Positions 53,301 through 62,262 of a stretch of DNA of 64,000 nucleotides are shown one piece after another. Origin of the DNA: Peribacillus simplex (GTDB taxonomy: Bacteria > Bacillota > Bacilli > Bacillales > DSM-1321); NCBI RefSeq assembly GCF_900156045.1, contig NZ_FTMX01000006.1, positions 1 to 64,000 of the forward strand. The letters are read 5' to 3'. Each line of letters begins with the position of its first letter. The first letter of the stretch is position 1. The translations under genes and the position numbers were made by a program. The notes beneath the pieces are model-generated. The model saw nothing but the letters and a program-made list of their open reading frames with translations, searched no databases and was not told the origin of the DNA.

Positions 53301-54872
53301 CTGATCCATGATTTGAAAAATGCGAACCGTGATGCCAGGATCAGCGTCAAGCTTGTATCAAAAGCAGGCGTAGGCACGATTGCAGCCGGTGTGGCCAAAG
53401 GAGCCGCAGATGTCATCGTTATCAGCGGGTATGATGGCGGTACGGGGGCATCACCAAAAACAAGTATTAAACATACAGGTCTTCCTTGGGAGCTGGGCCT
53501 TGCCGAAGCACACCAAACATTGATGCTGAATGGCCTGCGCAGCCGTGTAGTCCTTGAAACGGATGGAAAGTTAATGACGGGACGCGATGTGGTCATGGCA
53601 GCTATCCTTGGAGCGGAAGAATTCGGCTTTGCTACAGCACCGCTAGTGGTCCTTGGCTGTGTCATGATGCGTGCTTGCCATTTGGATACATGCCCAGTCG
53701 GGGTAGCTACTCAAAACCCTGAGCTTCGCAGCAAATTCACAGGAGATCCGGATCATGTCGTGAATTTCATGCGCTTCATCGCTGAGGAAGTGCGGGAAAC
53801 GATGGCTGAGCTTGGATTTAGAACACTGGAAGAAATGGTCGGCCGCACTGATGTTTTACAAGTGAGCGAGCGGGCACAAAACCATTGGAAAGCGAAGCAT
53901 CTGGACTTGACGACACTTCTTTTCCAACCGGAGGGGATACGTACGTATCAACTTCCTCAAAATCATAAAATTGATGAATCCCTGGATATCCGTGAGATTT
54001 TACCGGTTGTGGAGCCTGCTTTGAATGACCAAACCCAGGTGGACGTAAGCTTCCCGATTACAAACGTGAACCGTGTGGTCGGAACGATTGTCGGCAGTGA
54101 AGTATCCAAACGCTATGGGGAAGAAGGGTTGCCTGAAGATACGATCACACTCCGCTTTACGGGATCGGCGGGCCAGAGCTTTGGTGCGTTCATTCCAAAA
54201 GGGATGTCGATGCATTTGACAGGTGATGTCAATGACTATGTTGGGAAAGGCTTATCTGGAGGAAAGATCATTGTCACGGCACCTGCTGGCAATCAGATTG
54301 AGGCTGGGGACAATGTAATTGCCGGGAATATCGCCTTATACGGTGGAACAAGCGGCGAGGCCTACATTAATGGCCGTGCGGGAGAACGATTTGCAGTACG
54401 GAACAGTGGAGTCAACGTCGTCGTTGAAGGAATTGGAGACCATGGCTGTGAGTATATGACAGGCGGACGTGTGGTCATTCTGGGCAACGTCGGCAAAAAC
54501 TTTGCGGCAGGCATGTCAGGCGGCATCGCTTATGTACTTGCAGATGATGCAGAAGAATTCAAGGCATTATGCAATGGTGAAATGATAGAATTCGAGACGC
54601 TTGATGATATGGATGATGCAAACGAAGTAAAAGAAATGCTTTACAGCCACGTTCATTATACTGAAAGTGCCAAAGCATCGTATGTACTGGAGAACTGGGC
54701 GGATTTTGCTAAGAAATTCGTAAAAGTCATTCCGAAAGATTACAAACGGATGATCAAAAGCATCAATGAGCAGAAGGGTGCAGGGCTAACGGATGAAGAA
54801 GCGATCATGAGTGCATTTCAAGCAAATGCCGTTCAAGATAAAAAAATCACTAAACAAGCTGTGATGCAGTAA
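50322..54872 (+). CDS. gltA: Glutamate synthase (NADPH) large subunit
   Basis: Transfers the amide nitrogen of glutamine to 2-oxoglutarate, giving two glutamates. At 1516 residues it has the full domain order: N-terminal class II amidotransferase, whose nucleophile is Cys22 after a 21-residue propeptide (EFEHDACGIGLY); central domain; FMN-binding synthase domain with GGKSNSGEGGEHP and the ISGYDGGTGASP loop; three cysteines for the [3Fe-4S] cluster in CVMMRACHLDTCPVG; and the C-terminal beta-helix (GGTSGEAYINGRAGERFAVR). ATG 50322 has GGGGG 8 bases upstream; ATG 50307 is in frame without a site. It forms an operon with gltB and is controlled by GltC. Confidence 0.98.
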   Translation: MTYNQIPKAQGLYHPEFEHDACGIGLYAHLKGLATHDIVKQGLNMLCQLDHRGGQGSDPLTGDGAGLMVQIPDEYFRLACPEMNLPAKGRYGVGMLFFSNNDDERNEIETRLNAFIEQEGQMLLGWRTVPVDAAKIGEVGKETCPMIRQVFIGASEGMNDDLAFERKLFIIRKQAENWARERGNRFYFASLSSATIVYKGLLTPEQVDAFYLDLQQESFVSAFALVHSRFSTNTFPSWERAHPNRYLIHNGEINTLRGNVNWMKAREQQFVSEAFGDDLQKVLPILDIDGSDSSILDNALEFFVLAGRKPAHAAMMLIPEPWTENPHMTKEKKAFYEYHSMLMEPWDGPTAISFTNGKQIGAILDRNGLRPARYYVTKDDYIIFSSEVGVIDVEPENVLYKDRLSPGRMLLIDLEEGRIVSDEEIKSEMAQEKPYQQWLDEQLVQLRDEEPVLEGEPLSDLLFRQKAFGYTYEDVQKYLLPVINEGKDPLGSMGNDIPLAVLSDRPQSLFNYFKQSFAQVTNPPIDSLREQIVTSTMTFLGAEGDLLKPDETNSRRIQLDSPVLTPGQMQQLKENAYPEFRSKVIHTLFSEDLESELDRICREAEQAIADGVSLLILSDKDMSKEKAAIPSLLAASALHQELIRHGNRTKVSIIVESGEAREVHHYASLIGYGVDAIYPYLAYETYKQAVLEGSLSISYEETVRKYVRSLTEGIVKVMSKMGISTIQSYRGAQIFEAVGIGAEVIERYFSGTASQLSGIDLETIADEALIRHRKAAADSLDQTLESGSDFQWRKTGEHHAFNPKTIHTLQWACRKGDYNLFKQYSNLANEERLGFLRNLFSFDQKRQSISIDEVESVESIVSRFKTGAMSFGSLSQEAHETLAIAMNRLGGKSNSGEGGEHPSRYQLDENGDDRRSGIKQIASGRFGVKSHYLVNADELQIKMAQGAKPGEGGQLPGNKVYPWVAEVRGSTPGVGLISPPPHHDIYSIEDLAQLIHDLKNANRDARISVKLVSKAGVGTIAAGVAKGAADVIVISGYDGGTGASPKTSIKHTGLPWELGLAEAHQTLMLNGLRSRVVLETDGKLMTGRDVVMAAILGAEEFGFATAPLVVLGCVMMRACHLDTCPVGVATQNPELRSKFTGDPDHVVNFMRFIAEEVRETMAELGFRTLEEMVGRTDVLQVSERAQNHWKAKHLDLTTLLFQPEGIRTYQLPQNHKIDESLDIREILPVVEPALNDQTQVDVSFPITNVNRVVGTIVGSEVSKRYGEEGLPEDTITLRFTGSAGQSFGAFIPKGMSMHLTGDVNDYVGKGLSGGKIIVTAPAGNQIEAGDNVIAGNIALYGGTSGEAYINGRAGERFAVRNSGVNVVVEGIGDHGCEYMTGGRVVILGNVGKNFAAGMSGGIAYVLADDAEEFKALCNGEMIEFETLDDMDDANEVKEMLYSHVHYTESAKASYVLENWADFAKKFVKVIPKDYKRMIKSINEQKGAGLTDEEAIMSAFQANAVQDKKITKQAVMQ

Positions 54873-54888
54873 GGAAGGGGAGAGAAAG

Positions 54889-56370
54889 ATGGGAAAAGCA
54901 ACAGGATTTATGGATTACCCTCGAGAAAAACCAAAAGACCGGAATCCTCTCACTCGTTTAAGTGACTGGAGAGAATATACAGCTCCTTTCTCTGATGAAA
55001 AGTTAAGTACACAGGGAGCGCGGTGTATGGACTGCGCGACCCCTTTCTGCCATATGGGCATGGAATTGAACCGGGTGACAACAGGCTGTCCGATTCATAA
55101 TCTGATCCCGGAGTGGAATGATTTGGTGTACCGCGGCAGATGGAAAGAAGCATTGGACCGTTTATCGAAAACGAATAATTTCCCTGAATTCACCGGGCGC
55201 GTCTGCCCGGCCCCTTGTGAAGGGTCTTGTACGGTAGCGATAAGCGATCCTGCCGTTACCATCAAGAACATTGAAAGGACCATCATCGACAAAGGGTTTG
55301 AAAATGGCTGGATCACGCCTCGCATCCCTGAAAGCAGGACCGGCAAGAAAATTGCCATCATCGGTTCAGGCCCGGCTGGATTGGCGAGTGCCGACCAGTT
55401 GAATCAAGCAGGTCATTCAGTCACGGTTTATGAGCGCTCAGACCGTGCAGGGGGGCTGTTGACATACGGCATCCCGAACATGAAACTTGAAAAAGATGTC
55501 GTTGCACGCCGAATTAAATTATTGACTCAGGAAGGCATCGATTTCATTACCAATACAGAAGTAGGCAAAGATATAACAGCCGAAGAACTGCAAAATCAAT
55601 ATGATGCAGTCATCCTTTGCACAGGTGCCCAAAAGCAGCGTGACCTGGTAATTGAAGGACGCGAGGCATCAGGCATTCACCTTGCAATGGACTACTTGAC
55701 GACTTCGACTAAAAGCCTGTTGGACTCCAATTTTGAAGACGGCAAGTTTATAGACACAAAGGGGAAGGACGTCATCGTCATCGGCGGCGGGGATACAGGA
55801 GCTGACTGTGTCGCAACTGCCCTTCGCCAGGAATGTAAGAGCGTCGTGCAATTCGGGAAGCATCCAATCCTTCCGACGGCCCGTACATCTGATAATATGT
55901 GGCCAGCCTACCCGAATGTATTTTCCCTTGATTATGCGTATGAAGAAGCGGAAGCGAAATTCGGTGCAGATCCGCGTCAATATTCAATCCAAACAAAAAA
56001 AATCGTAGCCGATGAAAATGGCAACGTTAAAGAACTGCACACAATCTCAATGGAAAAAGTTAAAGGCGAAGACGGAATGTACATTTTCAGGGAAGTTCCA
56101 GGAACTGAAAAAGTATGGCCTGCACAATTCGTTTTCATCGCAATCGGATTTGAAGGAACCGAAATGCCGCTATTAACTCAATTTGACGTAGAAACAGTAA
56201 ACCAAAAAATTGATGCCGTTTATGGCGAATACAAAACGAATGTCGAAGGGGTTTTCGCTGCCGGAGATGCAAGGAGAGGGCAAAGCCTTATCGTTTGGGC
56301 AATCAATGAAGGCCGTGAAGTAGCGCGAGAAGTGGACCGCTACTTGATGGGCGCAACAGTATTGCCTTAA
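54889..56370 (+). CDS. gltB: Glutamate synthase small subunit
   Basis: The 493-residue electron-supplying subunit that passes electrons from NADPH via FAD and iron-sulfur clusters to the large subunit. The N-terminal cysteine motifs [18 protein letters not shown] and CPAPCEGSC bind two [4Fe-4S] clusters. Two Rossmann motifs follow: FAD ([17 protein letters not shown], about residue 150) and NADPH ([17 protein letters not shown], about 285). GAAGGGGAGAG precedes the ATG, 16 bases after gltA. The C-terminus ends [19 protein letters not shown] as usual. Confidence 0.97.
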   Translation: MGKATGFMDYPREKPKDRNPLTRLSDWREYTAPFSDEKLSTQGARCMDCATPFCHMGMELNRVTTGCPIHNLIPEWNDLVYRGRWKEALDRLSKTNNFPEFTGRVCPAPCEGSCTVAISDPAVTIKNIERTIIDKGFENGWITPRIPESRTGKKIAIIGSGPAGLASADQLNQAGHSVTVYERSDRAGGLLTYGIPNMKLEKDVVARRIKLLTQEGIDFITNTEVGKDITAEELQNQYDAVILCTGAQKQRDLVIEGREASGIHLAMDYLTTSTKSLLDSNFEDGKFIDTKGKDVIVIGGGDTGADCVATALRQECKSVVQFGKHPILPTARTSDNMWPAYPNVFSLDYAYEEAEAKFGADPRQYSIQTKKIVADENGNVKELHTISMEKVKGEDGMYIFREVPGTEKVWPAQFVFIAIGFEGTEMPLLTQFDVETVNQKIDAVYGEYKTNVEGVFAAGDARRGQSLIVWAINEGREVAREVDRYLMGATVLP

Positions 56371-56377
56371 TTTTTAA

Positions 56378-56413
56378 AAAAGGAAGTGCCATAATGGTGC
56401 TTCTTTTTTTTGT
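56378..56413 (+). terminator. Terminator of gltAB
   Basis: GAAGTGCC pairs with GGTGCTTC (two G-T pairs) around ATAAT, followed by eight T, just before array D. Confidence 0.8.
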
Positions 56414-56424
56414 GTGGTGGGAAA

Positions 56425-56612
56425 TGTGGAACTCACGAGTAAAACGCCGAAATTCACGAGTAAAAGCCCTGAATTCACGAGTAAAACGCCGAAACTCACG
56501 AGTAAATGCCTCGAATTCACGAGTAAAACGTCAAAACTCACGAGTAAAGAGCCAAAACACACGAGTAAAACGCCGAAACACACGAGTAAAACGCCGAAAC
56601 ACACGAGTAAAG
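56425..56612 (+). repeat. Tandem array D: nine units of exactly 21 bp, core TCACGAGTAAA
   Basis: CACGAGTAAA starts at 56434, 56455, 56476, 56497, 56518, 56539, 56560, 56581 and 56602: nine units at a constant 21 bp. Linkers are mostly ACGCCGAAA with variants. Because 21 is a multiple of three, all frames stay open and give artificial repeat proteins. The array lies between the gltAB terminator and the terminator of the convergent yxe operon. Confidence 0.95.
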
Positions 56613-56627
56613 ATACCGTATTGATGA

Positions 56628-56671
56628 TAAACAAATTAGGCGAGCGGTATATAAATACCGTTCGCCTAATT
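56628..56671 (-). terminator. Terminator of the yxe operon
   Basis: A long stem of about 16 bp, AAATTAGGCGAGCGGTAT with ACCGTTCGCCTAATTT, ends 9 bases before the yxeQ stop. T-rich sequence follows on the minus strand. Confidence 0.85.
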
Positions 56672-56680
56672 TACTTTCAA

Positions 56681-58021
56681 TCAGCTTCTAAAGTCAGCTT
56701 CTTGAAGGACGCCAAGTGATGTGTGATTCAGTGCATGGACAGCTGCTATTATTTTCTCTGTCTCTACTTCATCTCCTATGGCTTTATGCAATTTCTCTAT
56801 TAGCTGGGGTTTTGTTAATGGATTTCCGGGACTTCCTTTAGGTGTATCGATGCGTTTCGATAGTACATCCCCACTCGTTGTGGTCACGGTCACAATTGTA
56901 AATCGTCCCACTGGGAGTGCTGCTTTGGAAGGCTTGATCGTTGCATCCGTCTCTCTATTTACTTTTTGAAAGGATTCTCTCCATGAATGGGGAATAGGTT
57001 TCGATTCAAAAGAAGCAAAGGTCAGGGGTTTGCCTGTAAGCGCGAGCCATACAATATACTCAATCGAAAACCTTCCTTCTTCACCAGTCGAAGGATTATG
57101 GTGAATCAAAGCGGAATCACCATTTGGAGGAAAGCAAACACTCACCGATTCAATATCTTCTTCCGACAAATCGTACGTCTTATGTAAAAAGACAGCAGCA
57201 TCAGCGCCATGTGCCGCAGCAGAACAAAAAGGATACTGTTTAAACCATAATCCTGGTGTTACGATTCGCCATGTCTTTCCCCAATTTACCGTCAAATCGG
57301 GAACTCCATTTTCTGCATATACCTGAAAGAAACCATTCTTATCATTCAAAAAGTCGGGATTGCTATGTAATCCCATCCGAATCCAATCTGCGGAATCCAC
57401 AGCGTTTTTAGCAGCAATCCCTACATGGAGCGGCTTTACTACAGTGCCAAATTGGAGTCGTAAACCCGCCGATTGGGTAGCGGCAAGACTCATGGTTTCA
57501 GCTATTAAGCGTGGTGAGTATTCCCGTAAATATGCAACCGCACCAGCTGCAGCTATTACGCCAAGTGTAGCCGTATTATGCCAACCTTTCGTATAATGAT
57601 AGGGATTCATAGCTTCCCCAAACCGAGCCATGATTTCCACACCTACCACATAGGCAGCTAAAAAACGTTTCCCGGTCATTTCAGGCTCTCCAACTGCTAA
57701 CAATGCAGACAAAATGACTGCGCTTGGATGACCTCGTACATCTGAATGTACATCATCATAATCTAGTAAATGAGCTTGAAAGCCATTGAAGAGTGCTGCT
57801 TGGGATCTTGTTGCATGCATGTGACTTCCAATCAAGTAACTCGTCCCATTTCCGCCTTCTTCCAAAATGATTTGCTTTAAAATTGTCATTTCCTTTTCGG
57901 ATTTTGTTTGATAGGAAACAGCAAGATAATCAAGAAGCCCTTCGATTGCAGCCTGTAATACTTCTTCATTTACCAACGGATTGGAATGATAAATCATTTC
58001 AGATAACCTTTCCGTGTTCAT
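56681..58021 (-). CDS. yxeQ: MmgE/PrpD family protein, YxeQ-like
   Basis: A 446-residue MmgE/PrpD-fold protein. The all-helical N-terminal domain carries LLDYDDVHSDVRGHPSAVILSA near residue 87 and NPYHYTKGWHNTATLG near 140; the smaller C-terminal domain follows from about 270. Family members include 2-methylcitrate dehydratase and itaconate-related enzymes. In the B. subtilis yxe operon for S-(2-succino)cysteine use, yxeQ encodes such a protein with no proven step. ATG 58021 is chosen, 5 bases after the yxeO stop; the GTG at 58030 would overlap yxeO and abut the AAAGGAA site. Confidence 0.86.
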   Translation of the reverse strand: MNTERLSEMIYHSNPLVNEEVLQAAIEGLLDYLAVSYQTKSEKEMTILKQIILEEGGNGTSYLIGSHMHATRSQAALFNGFQAHLLDYDDVHSDVRGHPSAVILSALLAVGEPEMTGKRFLAAYVVGVEIMARFGEAMNPYHYTKGWHNTATLGVIAAAGAVAYLREYSPRLIAETMSLAATQSAGLRLQFGTVVKPLHVGIAAKNAVDSADWIRMGLHSNPDFLNDKNGFFQVYAENGVPDLTVNWGKTWRIVTPGLWFKQYPFCSAAAHGADAAVFLHKTYDLSEEDIESVSVCFPPNGDSALIHHNPSTGEEGRFSIEYIVWLALTGKPLTFASFESKPIPHSWRESFQKVNRETDATIKPSKAALPVGRFTIVTVTTTSGDVLSKRIDTPKGSPGNPLTKPQLIEKLHKAIGDEVETEKIIAAVHALNHTSLGVLQEADFRS

Positions 58022-58026
58022 GCACT

Positions 58027-58794
58027 TCACTTCCTTTTTTGCCTGGCAGGTCCGTCCGTTTCATCTCCCATTTGCCGTAAAAAACGCTGAGTTCGCGGAT
58101 TAAGGGAATGCTCAATTACTTGTTCTGGGGTGCCTTGTTCGATAATATGTCCGTCTGCCATGAATATGACATGGTCAGCAACTTCCTTCGCAAATTGCAT
58201 TTCGTGCGTCACGATCACCATTGTGGTATCCTCTTTCGCTAACTCCCGTATTACTTGTAAAACCTCATTAACCAATTCGGGATCTAGAGCGGAGGTAGGT
58301 TCATCAAATAAAATGGCATGTGGTTTCACAGCTAATGCTCTAGCGATGCTGACACGCTGCTGTTGTCCGCCGGATAAGGTAACGGGGTATTGCATGGCTT
58401 GTGTTTCCAAGCCAACCCGTTTCAATAAATCCATGCCGATTTGAATGGCTTCTTCTTTTTTCATCTTTTTGCTGACAAGCAAAGCTTCAATCACGTTTTT
58501 TAGGGCCGTTTTATTTTTAAAAAGGTTATAGTGTTGGAATACCATCGCTGTTTGCTGTCTTAATTGGTACGCGTCTTTCTCTTTATATTTTTGGGTATCC
58601 AATTTTACATCCTTGATTTCGATGGTGCCGCTGTTGGGCTTTTCCAACAGGTTCAGGCAGCGTAATAACGTTGATTTTCCAGAACCTGAAGGGCCAATGA
58701 TGGCGACAACTTCCCCGGTTCTAATATCCAAGTTAATATCGTTCAATACTTGTTTATCACCAAAATATTTAGATAAGTTTCTTACTTTTATCAT
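58027..58794 (-). CDS. yxeO: Amino-acid ABC transporter ATPase, YxeO-like
   Basis: The 255-residue ATPase of a polar amino-acid importer. It shows Walker A GPSGSGKST (about residue 33), the Q-loop in MVFQHYNLF, signature LSGGQQQRV, Walker B AILFDEPTSALDPE and switch His in MVIVTHEMQFA. It lies 4 bases after the permease gene. Relatives import cystine and S-modified cysteines; the neighbours make S-(2-succino)cysteine or a similar thioether the likely cargo. Confidence 0.92.
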   Translation of the reverse strand: MIKVRNLSKYFGDKQVLNDINLDIRTGEVVAIIGPSGSGKSTLLRCLNLLEKPNSGTIEIKDVKLDTQKYKEKDAYQLRQQTAMVFQHYNLFKNKTALKNVIEALLVSKKMKKEEAIQIGMDLLKRVGLETQAMQYPVTLSGGQQQRVSIARALAVKPHAILFDEPTSALDPELVNEVLQVIRELAKEDTTMVIVTHEMQFAKEVADHVIFMADGHIIEQGTPEQVIEHSLNPRTQRFLRQMGDETDGPARQKRK

Positions 58795-58798
58795 ATGA

Positions 58799-59470
58799 TC
58801 ACCTTCTAAGTGGTTTGCTGAGCCAAATTTCCAGGTATTGTTGTATCCAAGAATAAAGAATAACCAATAGCCAGTAAATCAAGCCAACCACCAAATACGT
58901 CTCGAAAAAGCGCATGTTAGCGGATGCAATAATTTTTCCCTCTGCAAATAGTTCCGTAATTCCTAATGTAAAGGCAAGGGATGTTTCTTTAATCAAAGAT
59001 ATGAATGTATTCCCTGTTGCTGGCAATGCATTTAAAGCAGCCTGTGGTAATATGATTCGCGAGTAAATCTGCACTCTTTTCATGCCGGTTGCAAGGCCCG
59101 CTTCCATCTGCCCTTTGTCCACGGAATTCAATCCGGCTCGGAAGATTTCTGCTAAATAAGAGGATTCTTTCAAACTGAATCCAATGATCGCAGCTGTCAT
59201 TGCTTCCATCGTAGACAACGACGGGAATAACTGTGGTAAACCGTAATAAATGATGAATAATTGTACTAACGTTGGCATACCTCGGAATAAAGAGATATAT
59301 AAGCCAGCCAATTGGGTGATTCCAAAAATATTGCTATTCCTTATTAAGGCTACTACAAGTCCGATAATAATGGCTAAAGCCATCGAAATGATGGCTAAAA
59401 CCAGAGTGATTGGAATAAATTTCGCGATTTGCAGGGAAATTTCCAACATATATTGTAAATCAAAATTCAT
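58799..59470 (-). CDS. yxeN: Amino-acid ABC transporter permease, YxeN-like
   Basis: A 223-residue His/Glu/Gln/Arg/opine-type permease with about five transmembrane helices. The PTLVQLFIIYYGLPQLFPS segment (about 64-82) and the EAA loop (EAGLATGMKRVQIYSRIILPQA, about 130-151) are typical. One permease gene means a homodimeric channel with YxeO. It lies between yxeM and yxeO in the same order as in B. subtilis. Confidence 0.91.
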   Translation of the reverse strand: MNFDLQYMLEISLQIAKFIPITLVLAIISMALAIIIGLVVALIRNSNIFGITQLAGLYISLFRGMPTLVQLFIIYYGLPQLFPSLSTMEAMTAAIIGFSLKESSYLAEIFRAGLNSVDKGQMEAGLATGMKRVQIYSRIILPQAALNALPATGNTFISLIKETSLAFTLGITELFAEGKIIASANMRFFETYLVVGLIYWLLVILYSWIQQYLEIWLSKPLRR

Positions 59471-59494
59471 AATGCTTTAAAACCTCCGCTATGC

Positions 59495-60295
59495 TTATTC
59501 GCCGGAATTCGTGGTGATATCTTCACCAAAATATTTATTGGACAGCTTCGCTAATGTACCATCTTCTTTAAGTTTTTTGATTTCTGTCGTGAATTCATCA
59601 TTTAATTTTTTGCCTTTTTCTGTTTTTGGAAATGGATACCCTACATTTTCATAGGCCACTGGATCACCAACCAGTTTTAACGGAAGATCATTTTTCTTTA
59701 TTTCTGCAACCAGGATTGGGCGGGAATTGATATATCCATCTACACGGTTGTTAATGGCATCTTGCATCGCGCCATCCCGGGTTTCATAGGTTCGTATTTT
59801 GATATCGCCGTTTTTATCATATTTTTCTAGGTTTGCGACGTTATTAGACCCCAGCACACCGGAAACGGTTTTGCCTTTAAGATCAGCCAAACTCTTAATA
59901 TCATCGTTTTTTGTGCTTGATACAATTTGTGCACCATAATAACTATACGGCTCTGTAAAATTAAATTGATCTTGGCGTTCTGGTGTTATAGCAACGGCAT
60001 TTGCAACGGTGTCCAATTTACCTGATCCCAATTGCCCCATTATCCCACTGAAATCAGAAGTGACCCACTCTACCTTGTATCCTAAATTCTTGGCGATGAG
60101 TTCTGTAAGTTCAACGTCAAATCCTATTAATTTACCATCCTCTTGATAACCATTTGGATAGCTTTGGCCAGTGGACCCCACTTTAATTGTTTTTTGTTCG
60201 GAATCTTTGGCAGCATTCTCTTGTTTTGAACTGCCACATGCTGCAAGTACTAATATGAAAAGTAAAGAGAGTCCAAGGGAAAGAATTTTTTTCAT
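59495..60295 (-). CDS. yxeM: Amino-acid ABC transporter binding lipoprotein, YxeM-like
   Basis: A 266-residue family 3 solute-binding lipoprotein. The signal peptide ends LVLAAC, with Cys20 lipidated. The binding domain includes GFDVELTELIAKNLGYKVEW, the family signature near residue 65, and FNFTEPYSYYGAQIVSS near 112. It is the capture component of the YxeMNO importer. A ribosome site AGGAGGAAAAT precedes the ATG. Confidence 0.9.
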   Translation of the reverse strand: MKKILSLGLSLLFILVLAACGSSKQENAAKDSEQKTIKVGSTGQSYPNGYQEDGKLIGFDVELTELIAKNLGYKVEWVTSDFSGIMGQLGSGKLDTVANAVAITPERQDQFNFTEPYSYYGAQIVSSTKNDDIKSLADLKGKTVSGVLGSNNVANLEKYDKNGDIKIRTYETRDGAMQDAINNRVDGYINSRPILVAEIKKNDLPLKLVGDPVAYENVGYPFPKTEKGKKLNDEFTTEIKKLKEDGTLAKLSNKYFGEDITTNSGE

Positions 60296-60314
60296 CGTTA
60301 TTTTCCTCCTATTA

Positions 60315-60848
60315 TTAAATGGTTTGATTATGTTTTTCAGTCCAAGCTTGATATTGTCCCGGCTGCAAGATTTTCCTCAAATATATTGTGAGATGACCTT
60401 TGCCTAAATCCTTTTGCCCGATCTCTTCAAACCCACTTTTTTCGTACATTTCCTTTAGCCATGGATGATTATCCGCGGTTCCGAGCGTAACCGCGGGGGC
60501 TCTCAGCTGCTTCTTCAAAATTTCTTCTTCGAGCCATGACAGAACTTTTTTCCCTATGCCTTGACGCTTATATGCAGGGTTTGTAGCGAACCAGCCTATG
60601 TGTGGCAATACGAGCGGTCCAGGATTAGGGCCCCAAGGTAACCGGATCGATACGGTCGAAATAAATGTCCCATTTTCCTCCAGAACAAACACCTTATTTT
60701 CGGATATATGCTTAATCGCTTCCTCTCTCGTGGCCGTTGCCGCAGAGAAGTGAATATCCAACTCTCTTATACTCGAATAAGCATCCAATGTTAATTGGAG
60801 GAATTTATCCACATCTTCTACACGTACTTCACGAAATATTTGACTCAT
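60315..60848 (-). CDS. yxeL: GNAT N-acetyltransferase, YxeL-like
   Basis: A 177-residue GNAT acetyltransferase. The acetyl-CoA motif is YKRQGIGKKVLSWLEEEI (about residues 94-111), and the end of the fold is LKEMYEKSGFEEIG. In the yxe pathway YxeL N-acetylates S-(2-succino)cysteine before the monooxygenase step; this assignment is from the operon and family, since GNAT sequence alone does not define substrate. AGGAGGCGCAAG lies just before the ATG. Confidence 0.86.
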   Translation of the reverse strand: MSQIFREVRVEDVDKFLQLTLDAYSSIRELDIHFSAATATREEAIKHISENKVFVLEENGTFISTVSIRLPWGPNPGPLVLPHIGWFATNPAYKRQGIGKKVLSWLEEEILKKQLRAPAVTLGTADNHPWLKEMYEKSGFEEIGQKDLGKGHLTIYLRKILQPGQYQAWTEKHNQTI

Positions 60849-60933
60849 CTTGCGCCTCCTATACTCTATCTAGTTAATTCCTCTTCGGTTCGGTGATTCT
60901 GTCTTTGAGAACTATCAGCCAGGTGTAAGGTAT

Positions 60934-62262
60934 TTAAAGCTTATGGGAATATTGGTTGGCCGGTTTATCCAGGCCAAGATTCCCTCGTAATGTGTTACTT
61001 TCATATTTCGTACGGAAAATTCCCTTCGATTGCAGTTCAGGGACAACAAGTTCTACAAAATCCGTTAAAGAATCAGGCAAGAGGGCTGGCATGATATTAA
61101 AGCCGTCAGCTGCATTTCCATTCACCCAATCTTCAATCTTATCCGCAATCTGCGTTGGTGTTCCAATGGCGATATGATGTCCACGTGATCCAGCAACCCA
61201 CTGATATGTCTGACGTAACGTCAAATTTTCATTGATCGCCCGTTTAACGATCAAATCATATTTACTTTGGATGCCATCTACATGTTCTGGTAGCGAAATA
61301 TCAGCAAACGGTGTATCCAAAGGGATGTTCGAAAAATCCACATTTCCAAAATACCTTCCCATAACAGCCAATCCTATTTCGGGAATGATCAGCTCCTGCA
61401 ATGCCTCGTACTTTTCTTGGGCTTCCTTCTCGGTCTGTCCTACAATCGGGAACAAACCTGGCATGATGCTCAAGCTGCTTTTCTCCCGATTAAAAGCGGC
61501 CAATTGCCCTTTTAACTCATGGTAAAATGAAACAGCATCCTCCTTGTTCTCCTGGGCTGTAAAGACAATCTCCGCGTGCTTTGCTGCAAGCAATTGCCCA
61601 GCGCCAGAAGAGCCTGCTTGTACAATGACCGGATGCCCCTGAGGGGAGCGGGAAATATTTAATGGTCCTTTTACATTGAAAAACTCTCCTTGATGATTGA
61701 TTTCATGAAACTTGCTTTCATCAATGAATTGGCCTGTTTCTTTATCGATGACCAATGTATCGTCTTCCCATGAGTCCCACAACTTCTTGGTAACTTCCAC
61801 AAATTCAGTCGCCCTTTTATAACGGAGACCATGTTCTAAATGTTCTGATTTATTGAAGTTCACGGCAGTAGAGGCAAGGGACGTTGTGACTACGTTCCAT
61901 CCAGCGCGGCCGGAGGTAATATGGTCTAAAGAAGCAAATTTCCTAGCAACATTAAAGGGTTCTTCGTAGGTGGTGGAGGCCGTTGAAACCAAACCAATAT
62001 TGGAAGTCGCCGAGGCTAGGTAAGATAACAAGGTCAATGGCTCGAATCGAGTCAGAATATTAGGATGCGAGTCCTTTGCAACTGACAAACTATCTGCCAA
62101 GAATAATAAATCGAATAAACCCTTTTCGGCAGTCTGGGCCAACCCTTTAAAATAATCGATGCTCATATTACCTTTCGGATTGGCGTTAGGGTGTCTCCAG
62201 GAAGCAACGTGATGTCCTGTTCCGGCCAAAAATACACCAAGTTTTACTGTTTTCTTTTTCAT
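60934..62262 (-). CDS. yxeK: FMN-dependent monooxygenase, YxeK-like
   Basis: A 442-residue luciferase-like monooxygenase of the NtaA/SnaA/DszA class. Hallmarks are the N-terminal LGVFLAGTGHHVASWRHP, FLADSLS near residue 55, STTYEEPFNVARKFASLDHIT (about 97-117), GRAGWNVVTT, and GHPVIVQAGSSGAG near 210. In the B. subtilis yxe operon YxeK cleaves N-acetyl-S-(2-succino)cysteine, using reduced FMN and O2, to N-acetylcysteine and oxaloacetate. It is the first gene of the minus-strand operon. Reduced flavin must come from a reductase encoded elsewhere. AAAGGAG precedes the ATG. Confidence 0.9.
   Translation of the reverse strand: MKKKTVKLGVFLAGTGHHVASWRHPNANPKGNMSIDYFKGLAQTAEKGLFDLLFLADSLSVAKDSHPNILTRFEPLTLLSYLASATSNIGLVSTASTTYEEPFNVARKFASLDHITSGRAGWNVVTTSLASTAVNFNKSEHLEHGLRYKRATEFVEVTKKLWDSWEDDTLVIDKETGQFIDESKFHEINHQGEFFNVKGPLNISRSPQGHPVIVQAGSSGAGQLLAAKHAEIVFTAQENKEDAVSFYHELKGQLAAFNREKSSLSIMPGLFPIVGQTEKEAQEKYEALQELIIPEIGLAVMGRYFGNVDFSNIPLDTPFADISLPEHVDGIQSKYDLIVKRAINENLTLRQTYQWVAGSRGHHIAIGTPTQIADKIEDWVNGNAADGFNIMPALLPDSLTDFVELVVPELQSKGIFRTKYESNTLRGNLGLDKPANQYSHKL

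Noticed and set aside
56374-56719. Repeat proteins such as NSRVKRR repeats, TSKTPK repeats and, on the minus strand, LLVCFGV repeats
   Set aside because: All arise because the 21-bp repeat unit is a multiple of three. No ribosome site is present and the frames cross terminators.
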